64,000 bases of DNA, taken from assembly GCA_022495005.1 (NCBI GenBank), contig JAGYXB010000157.1, positions 124,001 through 188,000 on the forward strand, written 5' to 3'. Positions 1 through 11,700 of this stretch are shown piece by piece. The notes under the pieces were generated by a model. The model worked only from the letters and a program-made list of their open reading frames with translations. It did no database searches and was not told the origin of the DNA. The DNA comes from Rhyacophila brunnea. Taxonomy: Eukaryota; Arthropoda; Insecta; Trichoptera; Rhyacophilidae. Within the stretch, counting starts at the first letter, position 1; the number at the start of each line of letters is the position of its first letter. The position numbers and the translations under genes were made by a program.

Positions 1-132
1 CTTGTGAGCGAGCGAGAAGGGGATATCTTAACCCCACGGCCAGCGCGACGTTTTAAAAAAACGATTTTTTTTTGAAATGTGCGAAATAGCGAATTGTGCG
101 AAAGTCGAACGTTCGTAAGTCGAGGTCCGCTG
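1..132. mobile_element. Terminal repeat of a pogo/Tigger-like DNA transposon (cut by the window edge)
   Basis: The segment ends in CGTAAGTCGAGGTCCGCTG followed by TTATA. Read inward on the minus strand it is CAGCGGACCTCGACTTACG, which resembles the terminal repeats of pogo/Tigger-type elements (CAG start, then CTCGACTTACGAAC). The rest of the element would lie left of the window, so neither transposase nor partner repeat can be checked. A TA target duplication is compatible with the flank but unproven. Confidence 0.5.
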
Positions 133-170
133 TTATAGAAAAGCAGCTAAATTTTGTTAAAGAAATATGT

Positions 171-231
171 TATTTGTTATATATTGTTATATATATATAT
201 ATATGTATATGTTATATATAATATATTATCA
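171..231. repeat. TA-rich simple repeat
   Basis: A run of TA dinucleotides interrupted by TGT and TAA steps. It is a low-complexity tract with no gene signal. Confidence 0.7.
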
Positions 232-280
232 CAAAATTTGAGAATATAACATTTTTTATTGAACTTTCATAATTTTAAAA

Positions 281-360
281 CACCTCAGCGGGATTCGCAT
301 CCCGCATCTACTGGATTCGCGTCAATGTGATTTATCAATTATTCGGCCACATGTGTCGTA
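281..360 (-). mobile_element. Possible tRNA-derived SINE fragment
   Basis: On the minus strand a GATGCGGGATGCGAATCCCGC stretch resembles a T-arm with a B-box-like core and a short stem of GCGGG against CCCGC. GGCCGAATAATTGATAA lies upstream, similar in layout to the copy near 17.05 kb. No clear A box is left. Confidence 0.35.
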
Positions 361-1192
361 TCTAATTACGATAAAATTAACCAGAAGTATTTACATATTG
401 AAGTGCTCAATAAATTGCATTAATTTTGGCGACCGAATCTTGTGTCTTAAGGTTACAATTATTTATATATGTTAAATTAATATTAACCGATGTTAGGATA
501 ACTTACTAATTAAGCTGAAATTTACTGAAAAATTATTTATGTAAAAAATTACGTTTTTCAACTACTTATATTAAAATTAAAATACAGCTACTTTTTGAAA
601 GTTATGTTAACGAAATATTGTGCGTGCATTTATTTATACTAAAATTTTTGAAATAATATCGTGATGGTATCTTAAAATTTATTGTTAATGCATTGATTCA
701 AAATTGGCGATTCAAAATAAACTGGTCGTTAATATTAACGGAATTTGAAGTAACACTCCGTTGTTTGTGAGGATGATGCGACGTGTTAAGTTAAAAGTTA
801 AACAGTGCCCGAAATGCGATAGTCGTGGGATCAATTTCCGTTCAGTTCTTATATCATTCAAAGAAAATCAAATAGGTTTGTTACTGACGTGTTATGAATC
901 AAAAATAATAAAGAAACTTTCTGAAGTCAAAGCGGTTTAAAAAGATGGCGAAAAAAGACCACTAGAACTACCAATTTTCATATAAACTCATGAGATAACC
1001 TGCTTTGTTTTTTTCTTTTATCCCCAAGTTTCTTTCACTCCTATCAATTCCATGTACACATGCCAAACTCAGTGAGTGGTTTTATAGACGGCCCTGCATG
1101 ACGCGTTTAATACCCCTTGAATGACACTGTATGACTGTGTTTGCCCAGTGGAGTAAGCGAGCGGAAAATTACTATGTAGTTTTTATCTTAAA
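361..1192. other. Unique AT-rich sequence, no gene seen
   Basis: No long reading frame and no recognised repeat. A GTGGGATCAATTTCC motif near 825 is weakly B-box-like and may be a SINE scrap. Confidence 0.4.
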
Positions 1193-3063
1193 TCTCTATA
1201 TATATAAAAATCTCGTGTCACGATGTTTGTGGTCAAACTCCTCCGAAATGGCTCGACCGATTTTTATGAATTTTTTTATGTGTATTTGAATATGAGAATA
1301 GGTCAACAAGTATATTTCATACCGATAGGTGATAAGGGTATATCTATCCAGAAAATTTTTTTTTTTATTTTTTTGAAAATTTCTTTTTGTATTTTTTTTT
1401 ATTATTTTCCATCAAAAAATACTTATAACCCCAAATTTTCACGCTCCTACCCCCACCCTCACATTTTTTAATCGCGATTTTATTATTTTTGTATGAACAA
1501 ATTTAACCGTCGTTCGTATTTCAAACAGAACGAAATTATTTATGTTGTTGAATGACAGATGGCGCTACGTCCGAGAAGAATTCAAGAAAAGCGTCGCGTC
1601 ATTTTGACATTTCATTCGGCATATCACAACGCAGTGTGTGCAAAATTTTGTACGATTTATTTTCATTTATCTATTTTTATGTGCGTGTATTACAGTACAC
1701 AATGCCATCAAGACGCAAGGGGGGCAATTTGGGCCGTCGAACGAATAAAGCAACAAACATGCAAAATAGTAGAGCAGAAAGAACAGACGAACAAATCCAA
1801 CAAGATAACAAAAACGTGCGTGTAAGCATGTTGCAATTGCGTGCATCCCAATCACAAGAGGCACGAGCTGAACGAAATCAACAACGACAATTGGAACGGA
1901 GCCAAGCGCGCCGGTTCGTAGTTAACACACGCAGAGCAAATGACCGACAACGCCAACAAGTACATCGAACATTTACATCCGCTTCGTTCCTTCGTCTCGC
2001 ATTCGATTACGAGCCAGATATTGAATATTCCGCTCATCCGAAAGTGCTGATTGGTGCTATGGACAAAGAATGTCCCCATTGTCATGCGCTCAAATTCAAA
2101 CATGAGTCAGCCGGATGTGTTGCGCATCAGGAAAAGTGCAACTACCAGAAATTGAGATACCACCAGAAAACCATTGAACGGCTTGCTCATCGGCACGGTT
2201 CCAGATTCAAACCTGTTCCTGAAGTCCATTCGCACATTCAATTCATGCTTCCAAAAGACTTCGTTCGGAGCAACAGAAATAGTTCACAATACTGCGGCAA
2301 ATGGTCAACAATTCCATTCTACGTTCAAAATCAAAGGCCAAGTATACCACAAAGTAGGCTCATTGCTGCCAATGACAAACGAACCACATAATTTTTTACA
2401 AATCTACTTCATGGGCGGTGAGGACATCAATCACGTGGATGCACGTTGCGGCTACAATAGCCTCAATTCGCCTAATGCCAGGCGCATCGTCGGCGAACTG
2501 GACGCCCTGTTGAATGAGCACAATGAATTATTGAAATTCTTCAAAGCACACATGCACGAATTGCAAAGTGACAATCACGCTATTGTCATCAATCCTGATA
2601 AAACACCAGCTGGAGAGCACGTGCTTCGATTCAATGCGCCTGTTGTTGACGACATTGCTGGAATCATGGTTGGCGACCGCACATCGACGCGAGAAATCGT
2701 GATTCGAAGAAGAAACAATAATCTGGAGTTCATCGCTGACACACACCGTTCATAGGACGCTCTCCAATATCCGCTAATTTTCTGGAAGGGACAAGACGGA
2801 TATTGCATAAACATTAAACAACGAGATCCTGTCACAGGTAATTTATTCATTATGAACATCATTACTCATTTTGAATTGAGAAAATGAATAGTTGATGTTT
2901 TTTTGTTTTTATCGGCGGTCATCGTCTACAGCGCTCTATTCCTCTTTCTGTCATATATCCCATCCCCACATACTTACGATACATTCGTTATTTTTTATTT
3001 AACAACCAAAATATTCACTAGAAATAATTTAAATGGCAGAACAACGTTTGCCGGGTCAGCTAG
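1193..3063 (+). mobile_element. Internally deleted Helitron
   Basis: The 5' end begins TCTCTATATATATAAAAATC and continues into a block encoding the usual insect Helitron leader (valine-lysine-leucine-leucine, then a GSTDFYEF-like string). The 3' end is GCCGGGTCAGCTAG followed by T. The host base before TC is A and the base after CTAG is T, matching Helitron insertion between A and T without target duplication. The 1.87-kb element holds the N-terminal part of the Rep/helicase reading frame (1702-2886) and then passes straight into the 3' terminal region. The replication-initiator catalytic core and the helicase are missing. A strong hairpin just before CTAG is not obvious. Confidence 0.85.
1702..2886 (+). 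pseudogene. Helitron Rep/helicase N-terminal region, broken
   Basis: The reading frame starts at ATG 1702 (MPSRRKGG, Arg/Gln-rich) and carries the Helitron-like N-domain signature CPHCHALKFKHESAG at about 2069-2113. Frame is then lost: the homologous run (CCASGKVQLPE) continues in frame 3 from about 2117, and from about 2170 in frame 2 (NGLLIGTVPDSNLFL, SCFQKTSFGATEI, FLQIYFMGG, DKTPAGEHVLRFNAP). An in-frame TAG at 2753-2755 falls where the family usually has Tyr in THRSYDAL; the frame then runs on with DALQYPLIFWKGQDG and stops at 2884-2886. Two frameshifts and a stop make it non-functional. The rolling-circle initiator HUH motif and helicase are not present. Family assignment is from recognised motifs. 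Confidence 0.85.
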
Positions 3064-3504
3064 TAATATATAAATAGATTCATTAAAATATAACAGAATA
3101 TTCAAGGACTCAATGTCAAACAACACTATCTACAATAGTGCAACTTTACAGGAGAGCCAAAACACGTTTTTTTTAGTTTCTTGTAACTCAACAAAGGAGA
3201 TGTTTATTTAAAACCCAATGTTCATATTTTATAATTTATTGTGTACTGTACATTTATCTTGCTTATGGTGATGTTAAATGTCATAGGTATGGTTTTAAAA
3301 AAAATATGAAAACAAGGGTAACTTTATGTAGTTAACGTTAAACATTACTGATGATCTAAGAAGAAACTAGAAATGATTGACATAGAGTTATTTGACTATC
3401 ACGTAGCTGAGAATGTAAAATTACATCTAAAAAAAGTAGTTTTGTAGATAACGTTGCTTGATTTTAAGCACTTGAATATACTATTTATTCCGCAAAATGT
3501 AATA

Positions 3505-3556
3505 GTAATCAGGACCGGTTTCGCTTTATAAGACCATTTTCAACTGAATCAGATGG
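3505..3556 (-). mobile_element. Penelope-like element terminal fragment
   Basis: On the minus strand, CAGTTGAAAATGGTC, a short spacer, then GCGAAACCGGTCCTGATT. The same layout occurs at 59,689-59,730 at the end of a Penelope-like ORF fragment. The GUC...GAAAC arrangement recalls the stem-II region of the hammerhead motifs found in Penelope terminal repeats, but the CUGAUGA core is degenerate. Flanking sequence is unrecognised. Confidence 0.4.
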
Positions 3557-5379
3557 ACAAAATCGATCATGATCGTTATGAAATCGTATAAATAAAATTA
3601 CTATTTACATATTTTTCCGTTTTATTTTAAGCAGTAAAGATATGTCTTTTTACCAATAATTTATTGATAATTAACATCGTTTAGTGATGTAAATAGATAC
3701 TAAAGTAGACACAATAATATTACTTGTATTATTTTTTATGAGCGTTGTCCTTCTTGTAATGAATTTAGGTTATTTCTGACACTAAAGTCTTATAATATGA
3801 CGCAAAACCTCGAAGCTCTTTTATTTCATTTTCGGGAAAATGAAGACCATTGAGGCCACCTGCGGTTTCGGAAGAAAGCCTTAACTGTCCCTCCGCACAG
3901 CGATATTAAAAATAAACTTCTACGCCCTCCTTCCAAAAAAGCTCGCCTCTTTGTATATTGACTAGAGCTTATCGAACCAAAAGAGCTTAACCATCATCAA
4001 TGAAAGGCTCCTTTAATGTTTACTTAATAATTTTCGAAAATCGCTTTATACAATTTTCTTAGAACCTGAACGAATAGAATTTTTTTAAATATATTTTTTG
4101 TTGGTTAATTTATTAACAAATTTTAAGTTTATTATTTTGATAGCGTAGTGGTAGAATATTTAGTTCTGAAGCTATGTATTGCACATTCAAATTTCGTTTC
4201 TGGCATAATTTGCAAGTTTTATAATCTGTTATCTATGGCTCGTACTTACTGGGGTAGAAAAATACCTTACAACCGTTCATAAAAAAAATAGGTTGTATAT
4301 TAAAGTATTTCAAAAATACTGGATCTAAATAACCTTTTGTATAACCTTTTTACATATACGAATTTAATTATAAGAATTATGTTTTTTTCAAATAATTTAT
4401 AAATCTATAACCAATGTCGACTTACAATAAAATATTTTTATTGAATAAAACTGTAAAAATTGAATACCAGTAGAAAATAAATCTTTGACAATTTTATCTA
4501 AGTACGCAATTTTTTATCAAAAAAAAAATATAATTTTAAATTATCAACATCCCTAACTGTTTTGATCAATATTCATATTTTTATTATTATTATTTTGGTG
4601 GAAAGAGATGATATTTATAAGACATAGCATTATATTAAAGGGTGAATTTCAGGAGATTCGTGATTTACGGCAATAATTGAATGTGAGGTATAAAAAGACA
4701 TGTTCATGTAAGTAACAAAAATAGATGAGCAAGCACTTTTTTACTATTGCGGACGAAATACTAGTTATTTACTTCATATACTGACTTTAAGAATTTCACG
4801 TCTGAGAAGTATTATTAAATATCTGCATGTACGTGCACTCGGCTGAAAGGTAGCGTATTTAGGTTTAGGACCCACGTAGGCGTCGATTCGAGTTTGTTGA
4901 CTACTGACTGTTATAATTGTCTACAAGCCACGAAGTTTTACTGTCAGACAGAGCTAATATATGAAATATTATTACTAGTTAAAATATATATCTCACAAAT
5001 TCTGTCGATTAAAAGATATTTGATGAGGGATTTATACATTTTTACGTTATGACTGATTATTTTATAACAATCAATTAATAATGTCATCAAAAAAAACTGA
5101 TCTTATAATATGTTAGTACATAACGTGGAAAACGTAAGATAGTATATTGAACAAACATATGAGTGATTTAAATATAACGAGTATCTTAAGTTTTGTAAAT
5201 GTTCATCAATTAATAACGTGTGCGTATTTTTATTATTTTGTATTGTTAATTTTACATTTTAAATTCAAAAATTTTCAGATTTTTTTGCAATATTTTTTTA
5301 AATTAATCATACGATCAAAAATTATTATTATAATAAAGGTACCTACAGCATCAATAACAACCTAATAAAATTATATGAC
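3557..5379. other. Unique AT-rich sequence with one GC-richer island
   Basis: No gene is supported. The stretch 3790-4010 is less AT-rich, non-repetitive and without a long ORF, which is the texture of conserved noncoding DNA; this is only a suggestion. A tRNA-like SINE head lies at 4139-4203 and a weak B-box-like GTCGATTCGAG near 4881. Confidence 0.35.
4139..4203 (+). mobile_element. tRNA-like SINE head (degenerate)
   Basis: GATAGCGTAGTGGTAGAATA has the form of a D-arm/A box, and CATTCAAATTTCG sits about 45 bases later in B-box position. Stems do not close, so this is not a working tRNA gene. A related head is near 55,212. Confidence 0.35.
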
Positions 5380-5600
5380 ATTTTAGAGGTTTTATCCAAC
5401 TCTACAACTGACACGTTAGAGCATAGACAATAGTGAGTAGGAAATGACAGTTGTTTAGACTCTAGAGACCTTCAATATATGTGGAGATTACAATAATGCA
5501 CTCAGCCTATTTCCAAATTATCAAGTTAAAGGGATCATGATAATTAAACATTTACACTTAAAACAGAGTTTAATATAACTTCATGCTTGCCATGTAATAC
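5380..5600 (+). repeat. Dispersed repeat, copy 1
   Basis: Starts TTAGAGGTTTTATCCAACTC with CTACAACTGACACGTTA, and ends around ATTTACACTTAAAACAGAG. Homologous sequence is at 43,985-44,210 in the same orientation, and an inverted partial copy is at 43,495-43,605. Likely a MITE; its ends are not fixed. Confidence 0.5.
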
Positions 5601-6528
5601 CATTAGTGTATTTGTGCTATACAAATAAAGGACTAAACGATATAAATACCAACGTGTGTTTTCCTTCAACACTGCCCATACAATATCACATGTCACAAAC
5701 AAAAGCAATCGTCTAAATATGAAATAATAACGAAGGTAACAACAACTACTCACCTTATAAAATAACTTAATAAAAGAATTCCTGAATTAAAACCATTTTA
5801 AAAGTGCATTAGCAACATTATGTACACAGGTTTTAAATTTACAAGAAATTTGTTCAAAAACTAAAAAAACCAATTTTGCCTCAGCGCCAGATTTTAATAA
5901 ATAATTTTCCAATCACCCTGCCTTGTTTATTGAGCCATCTGGTCCCCTTCTAAGAAAACTCTGGAATGCATTCTCTGAAATTCATAAAATATGCACCAAT
6001 AGGAGTGTGTCCCTGGCGAGCGATTTTGTACCTTATAAAGAATGCAGAGAAGGCCGCATGAGATGCATACGGATTTATGACGATTGCATTTTTATTGCAA
6101 GAAAATGTTTTTCGTCTGCTAGTGTTATGCAGATGGTCGAAAAGTAGACGGCACTAGTATCTATAAATCCGTAGAGCATTAGTTTGAATCGCGTGGTTGA
6201 ATATAAAACGTGCCTGCATATATTTTTCCAATAAATATAATAGTTTTAGTACAGATAATATCAGTGTTAAATTACTATGCTCCGATTAGGTATTTTCTAC
6301 TAATTTTACGATACGCTTACCTAAAGTTATGGTTATGATTTTTAGGTTTATTTATCATATACCACATTGGAGCAGATTACATTATTTGACACGTTTATTT
6401 TTATTACACATTACAAATAAATTTAGTAAATCACATTTACAAATGGTTTTATATTAATTATAACACTTAATAAGGTGGTGGATACACTCGTGAAGTTTTA
6501 CCTGAAAAAATCAAATCAATCGTCAGGT
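5601..6528. other. No gene seen
   Basis: AT-rich unique sequence. A 74-codon open frame at 5923-6147 has no recognisable domain and no supporting signals. Confidence 0.3.
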
Positions 6529-6539
6529 TCAGCTGCTCT

Positions 6540-6676
6540 TTTGGTTGAGGCTAACAAAGCCAAAAAATATGACTGTATATCACCTAGTTATATTGTCCGT
6601 TTTGAGACATTTGGACCTTGGGACCGTCTGCTTTGAAGAAGTGAGGGGTAGTCGCTTCACTGATAAAACAGGTGAG
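6540..6676 (+). pseudogene. Retrotransposon Pol fragment
   Basis: One frame gives ANKAKKYDCISPSYIVR, then FETFGPWD, and breaks at a stop near 6636. EANK..KKYD.......YIV.PF.FET.GPWG is a string I associate with the C-terminal part of insect non-LTR retrotransposon proteins. The expected Pro-Phe-Ala before FET is deleted here. The relic is too short to give a clade. Confidence 0.45.
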
Positions 6677-6948
6677 TGCCATTCAATTGAGTACCTGAAA
6701 TAACGAATAAGCATATAATTTTAAAGAGGTAATGCAGTTGCTGTTTTAGGTAGGGCCAATTTTTAACCCTGAAACTCCCGGAGATATTCCATGAAAATTC
6801 TTACATTCTTAAATCTTGTCTCTCAAATAACATCTTCTTTTAGATTATTATTTATTAAAAAAAAATACAAAATCGATAAAATGTTTATTGGTTCTTATAT
6901 AAAATCCATACTTTTACAGGACTTCAGAAAAAGCGTGTTACAAAAAAA

Positions 6949-7020
6949 TGGCCAAGTGGGACTCGAATTTGGTGTGTTTTCAGTATTGGAATAACTGCTC
7001 TAACCCCTGAGCTACCGGCC
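6949..7020 (-). mobile_element. tRNA-derived SINE head
   Basis: On the minus strand GGTAGCTCAGGGGTTAGAGC forms a perfect 4-bp D stem (GCTC/GAGC) and is a good A box. AATTCGAGTCCC follows in B-box position. The T stem (CCAAA against CCCAC) and the acceptor do not pair, so it is a SINE remnant and not a tRNA gene. A similar head is at 34,941-35,010. Confidence 0.5.
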
Positions 7021-7049
7021 TATTCTGACTTTTGACTAACTCGTTTGAG

Positions 7050-7125
7050 TCATAGTCAGACTGATAACTCAAGAACTATAGCAGTCACTCATTAAGTTAG
7101 AAGGTATGAGGCTTAAATCCCACGT
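7050..7125 (+). mobile_element. Degenerate tRNA-like SINE fragment
   Basis: AACTCAAGAACTATAGCAGT followed by GAGGCTTAAATCCCACGTAG repeats the A-box/B-box spacing of the neighbouring minus-strand copy. A T-rich run follows. Weak evidence. Confidence 0.3.
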
Positions 7126-9397
7126 AGGTTATGTTTTTTTTTTGAGAATTTTTGTAGGTATGTTTTCTGAAGTAGGTATTTCTTAATTATGTATTTTTAT
7201 TAATTTAATAAAATGGCTTACGCGTCAGTTTAAGAGATCGTGGTTCCCAGCTCATTTTTTTTTTTAAATATTATAATAACTGTAGTTGCGGGTTATATAA
7301 CAGCGTGCGGAGGTTTGAAACATTCCAAAGTTATATTTTATAATTATCTAGGCTTCACAGACGTGCCAAATTATTAACTGAGTCTAAAATGAGTCACGTC
7401 AAAACTCACTTGATAATCCGAAACAATTAATAAAGAGTTTGAACAGCGTCTTAAGCGGAGAGCTGTTAAGGGTGAATTTGCTGCTAGCAACATCAATCCC
7501 CTTGGAAAAGTTTCCGTAAAATGTTTCTGTAACTGACAAACCCGGCTATAAATACGTGAGCCCCGGGTGTCAAAAGCGACGTGAAAACAAAGATTTTCGC
7601 CCAACAAACTTTCCAGGCTGTGCAAAATTTTCAGCAACACACATACATTATTTCAGCAGAGATGCGTCACTCTTAGGTTCGCGGTAGATAAAACAGAAAT
7701 CGCTACTTTTGGATTCCTCGGCGTCACATTTTTCACCGCTATCTCTACGCATAAATGTTGCGTACGGATGGAATTTACATAAAAAACGTTTTTAAAAATC
7801 TTATCCTGTGCAGAGATGATTTTGTGTATATATTTTGATTTCCCCTACACGTCAAAATATGTATGTATTTATACTGCATAATATTTTGCGGGATGCAACT
7901 GAAAATATGATAATATTATTTTTTACACCTCAGTATAAAGATAAGAAACTTAGGTTTTACACAAAAAAGGTGAACTGATAAAAAAGTGAACAATATTATT
8001 ACAGTACGTAATATTTTTTTTAAATATATTACTCTCAAAATGACAATATAAAATATACTGATTATTTTTAAGAGCATATATCAGTGAAACGGCAAATAAT
8101 TTTCAACAATAGGTGGGACGTAATTTCGCACTCGTTGCCAATCAGATAGCGACAGTCGGCCTGTGAGCATGTCAATTTATTTTGTGATGGCGTCGGAGGA
8201 ATATATTCTTAAATCGTGTAAAGATGACTAAAAAACGTTACGCATTTACTCATAAAAGAAAACATGTCAATAAATATATTATTATTATTACTAATATAAT
8301 AATAAACATAACATTAAATGGACGGATGTTGAATTTTTATGACAAATTATGTTTTGTTCGTCACGCGTCGTTTGCACAATCTGCGCGTCGCGTAGTCACG
8401 ATATTTTTAGACCATGCCTAAGCTGAAGTATAGCCTTAAGTCGATAGCTTTTTCGGTTATCACACCACTACCAAGAAGACAAAAATAAACTACATATATA
8501 TTTAAAGTATAGAAGTAAAGACGAGTGATGTTTTTTTTCACTCTGTGACTATTCAAGAATAAAACCTACTTACTTGAAAACTATATTAGTTTAAAACAAC
8601 AAAATTTACTTTTCCAAATATTCAAATATATTATACTCAATGCAAACTATATTTTTAATTTCATTTATTGCATTATATAATAATTTATTATGTTCCGTGG
8701 ATCGACTGCAGAATCGTCATAGTGATAAAGTAGAAATATTTTGTTCTCATACCTCTTAAAACTGGGTTGATTAAAAATTACTGTATTTTATATCACTACA
8801 TAGATACCATTATTTATAATAACTGTCTAATTATGTTTTTATATTGTGTGTTCTTTTTAGTTTCAAACTTTTTTTTTTACAAACAATAATATACGTAGGA
8901 TAAATACGTGTTTTTGTATCGATCATAATATTATTATGTAAACTTATCGATTTAAGGAAATATACGCCTTAATACAGAGTTAGATGAATAATATACATTT
9001 TATGAATCTTGTACCATTACTCAGTTTAAGTTACGATGCTTTTGCTTCTTAATGATGATCTTCTTTCGTGTTTGCTAAAATTTTCCACACTCGAAGTTCA
9101 AATATAATTTACACACTTTGGCTGAGACGCAAACTTTGATAAAGCTTCTAATACTGATATTAATACACCCTTTTCGAGGCATTCCACCTGCACAATTTAC
9201 ATGCAGAGCTTTTGAGGCTCACTAAGCAACGTAAATATGAAAATTTTGCAAGCCTTACGTGAACCCAGAGATAATAATATTTCGTCTTGTATTCCATATT
9301 TTCTTTGTTACTTTTGTGTAATATTTTCATGCAAAAGGTATTAAAGAATATTTTTACCGATCAGACTAGATATTTGATACTAATACCTACGTCATAC
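7126..9397. other. Unique sequence with conserved-looking islands, no gene
   Basis: 7300-7760 and 9110-9275 are noticeably less AT-rich than the rest and lack repeats. A minus-strand open frame (7374-7640, 88 codons) shows no domain. They could be conserved noncoding elements or untranslated exons of an unseen gene, which only cross-species alignment can decide. The remainder is AT-rich filler. Confidence 0.3.
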
Positions 9398-9617
9398 GCC
9401 AACGGTGGCCAAACAGTAATGCGTGGGATAGTTTCATGGGTCCCGAGTTTGAATCCCAGGACTGGAAAATTCACGTGTTATTTTTAAATATTTTGATCAA
9501 GGGTATGGTCGTAATAAATTGAGCAAGTGGTTTACATCCATTTTTCATTTTAAAAATCTGTTAATACAACCTCCACTCCGTAGAGGTTCATACGATGCTC
9601 TTAAGATCGAATGTTAT
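9398..9617 (+). mobile_element. SINE family A, diverged full-length copy
   Basis: The tRNA-like head CCAACGGTGGCCAAACAG is followed by GAGTTTGAATCCCAGG (B box). The body contains GAGCAAGTGGTTTACATCC and the tail ends CCTCCACTCCGTAGAGG...CTTAAGATCGAATG. All blocks align in order with the better preserved copy at 26,476-26,720, so this is an older copy of the same family. Confidence 0.7.
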
Positions 9618-9663
9618 GGTGATATAATGTAATGTAAATTGGGTAAGCTCACTTGAGAGCGTG

Positions 9664-10075
9664 GCGACCTCAGTCTTGGGTAACTGCTCCTGAGACATTC
9701 CTAGTCATACAAAATGATGCTTCATAACAAATGAAGGATCCAGTGATACGCGCGATTAAGACTGTGTGTGGTCTAATTTGGTGGGGCCATTAACTTCAAT
9801 GTAGGGTTTCTTTTAGATTGGTTTCACTCCATAAATGCATTTTTTTATTAACTAATCCGTTAAGCCAAAAATGAGCCACATAACTGAACGCAATATTTGC
9901 GATAAAACGAAGATGAGTTTCCTTCTGCTCTAGAGTCCAATTAACGAAATAATGGTGCATATGATGGTCTCGTGGATTTAATTCTTGCATCAACTGTATC
10001 TTATACGGGTTTAAGTCAAAATCTTTCCGAAAAAAATTCCATGTACTGGACTGACAGAGCTCCAATTGCTGTGAC
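9664..10075 (-). pseudogene. mariner/Tc1-like transposase relic
   Basis: Minus-strand open frame 10,065-9796 contains LNPYKIQLMQELNPRDH, VNWTLEQKE and NIAFSYVAHFWLNGLVNKK, the familiar order of the segment leading to the first catalytic Asp of mariner-type (DDE/D) transposases. The family has FSDEAHF; this copy reads FSYVAHF at residues 60-66, so the first catalytic Asp (residue 62) is lost. Downstream, CGLI...ITGSF may continue the homology at about 9770-9720 with frame breaks. The upstream side is interrupted by a SINE fragment at 10,130-10,188. No N-terminal helix-turn-helix region or terminal repeats could be placed. Confidence 0.75.
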
Positions 10076-10129
10076 CGATGACGAGTCGATAAATTTGCAT
10101 CACAGTTTTTTTAGACTACGTCCGATCCT

Positions 10130-10188
10130 GACACACAAATTGAAAAACAATATGTGTAGGTACTTGCCAGACCCAGGATTCGAACCTT
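10130..10188 (-). mobile_element. SINE family A fragment
   Basis: Contains the minus-strand block with the B box (AGGTTCGAATCCTGGGTCTG-like, seen here as CAGACCCAGGATTCGAACC) and the ACATATTGTTTTTCAAT body motif. It matches the 26.6-kb copy closely but lacks head and tail. Confidence 0.65.
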
Positions 10189-10189
10189 T

Positions 10190-11141
10190 TACTTATATGC
10201 GACTTAAAAATCACAAAGTTGTCTATAAATTAAGGAAACGGATGACTGAATTCAATGTAAATTTGGATAATTTGTTACCATTATTCAAGCGAGATTCTAT
10301 TCATGATGTTTTACCACACTATATCCTGATAATAAATATCAAAAAGTGAATGCAGTACCACAATCTGATTTATCAGTTAACTCTATAATACGTTATATGC
10401 TAGCAAATAAAATTAACAATTAACTCAATTTCCAATTTTTATGACTATTCTCTTTCGTATACAAAATTTTATTCCTACTAACTTTTCAAAAACATAATTA
10501 TATTTATATTATACAAACTACAAAAAGGAGATTTCCTTAAACATTAGATACCTAATACGCTTATTCGTTTTCTTCACAAATCTTTTATTATTCTAAATAA
10601 ATTTGTTTATTCACCACAAAGCGAAGTTAAAAGGCGCATCTGTTATTAGTACCGAAGCTAAATTCGAGCAATCCACCACTTAAATGAATGTACTTTACTC
10701 AAAACAAACATTAAAGGCATTAACTAAATTATTCTTATGGACCATTATTCTGTCTAACTTTAGCAAAACAGAGCACTTAACACTTTGGATACCGGTCATA
10801 TTTAGTAAAACTTGGGACCCAACCTGCAAGGGGGCTTAAACACCGTAGTTTTACATGACTTTTTATTTTAATAGGGAAATGAGAATTAATAGAGGTTGAT
10901 AGAAATAGACATTTTTATAAACTTTTCCAAGAAATGTATGTTAATAAAAAATATGTATGAATTTCATCCTTTAATACAATCTATAATAAAATATTACTAA
11001 ACACTAGACAGGCAAAAATTTGTAATTTTTTCACATTGATTTTTTAAGGCCAATTTCTCTATTCAGTATAGCTGAGTAAATAAACGTTTTGTCTTTTTTT
11101 ATTTCTAAAAATATTTTAATGATTAGTAATAATTATATTTT
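10190..11141. other. No gene seen
   Basis: AT-rich unique sequence. The open frame running to 10,349 on the plus strand crosses the SINE fragment and shows no domain. Confidence 0.3.
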
Positions 11142-11252
11142 ACTATTATTATTATTAGTATTATTATTATTATCATTATTATTATTATTAGTATTATCAT
11201 TATTATTATTGTTGTTATTATTATTATTATTATTATTATCATCATCATCATC
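11142..11252 (+). repeat. TAT/TTA trinucleotide microsatellite ending in ATC
   Basis: Imperfect TTA repeats with scattered G and C substitutions that shift to ATC repeats at the right end. The apparent poly-leucine reading frame over it is an artefact of the repeat. Confidence 0.9.
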
Positions 11253-11455
11253 TATAAATTTATCTTTTGGGTTATTCATATCTTTATTTCTCCGGTGAAG
11301 TTAGATAGTCATGATATATTATTTTCTTCACGTGACTACATTATATTATCGTCTGTGTATCTCAAATTAAAAAGCGCTTTACCTTAGACATGAATGCCAT
11401 TTTCCAAATTCCCAAAATGCTCTGCTTAAAATTTCTACATCTTGTAATAATTATA

Positions 11456-11700
11456 TTGTGGGGTAACTGCCAAAAGTTAGTAAGTCTAGAGATAATGTTA
11501 TGAAGTAATTACAATTTGAAGTTTGACATGCTCTCTAATATCAGACATAATGCTAAATTCTTTGTGATTTATGTACAAGTTCTATATTATATCAGATGGC
11601 CTTGAATAGTTTTCTAGGATACATTTATATAGACACATAATTCGTTGTTAACTGTGAATGCTTAAATTGTCAACTTAAAAACTTTTGGCAGCAGCCACAA
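11456..11700. mobile_element. MITE family M1, copy 1
   Basis: The left end TTGTGGGGTAACTGCCAAAA and the right end TTTTGGCAGCAGCCACAA are inverted repeats. TATA lies directly outside both ends (11,452-11,455 and 11,701-11,704), a possible target duplication. The 245-bp interior is noncoding and matches 21,608-21,840. Confidence 0.7.

Noticed and set aside
6949..7020. A genuine tRNA gene on the minus strand
   Set aside because: Good D-arm, but T stem and acceptor stem fail to pair.
11089..11298. Plus-strand open frame rich in leucine and serine
   Set aside because: It is the translation of the TAT/ATC microsatellite.
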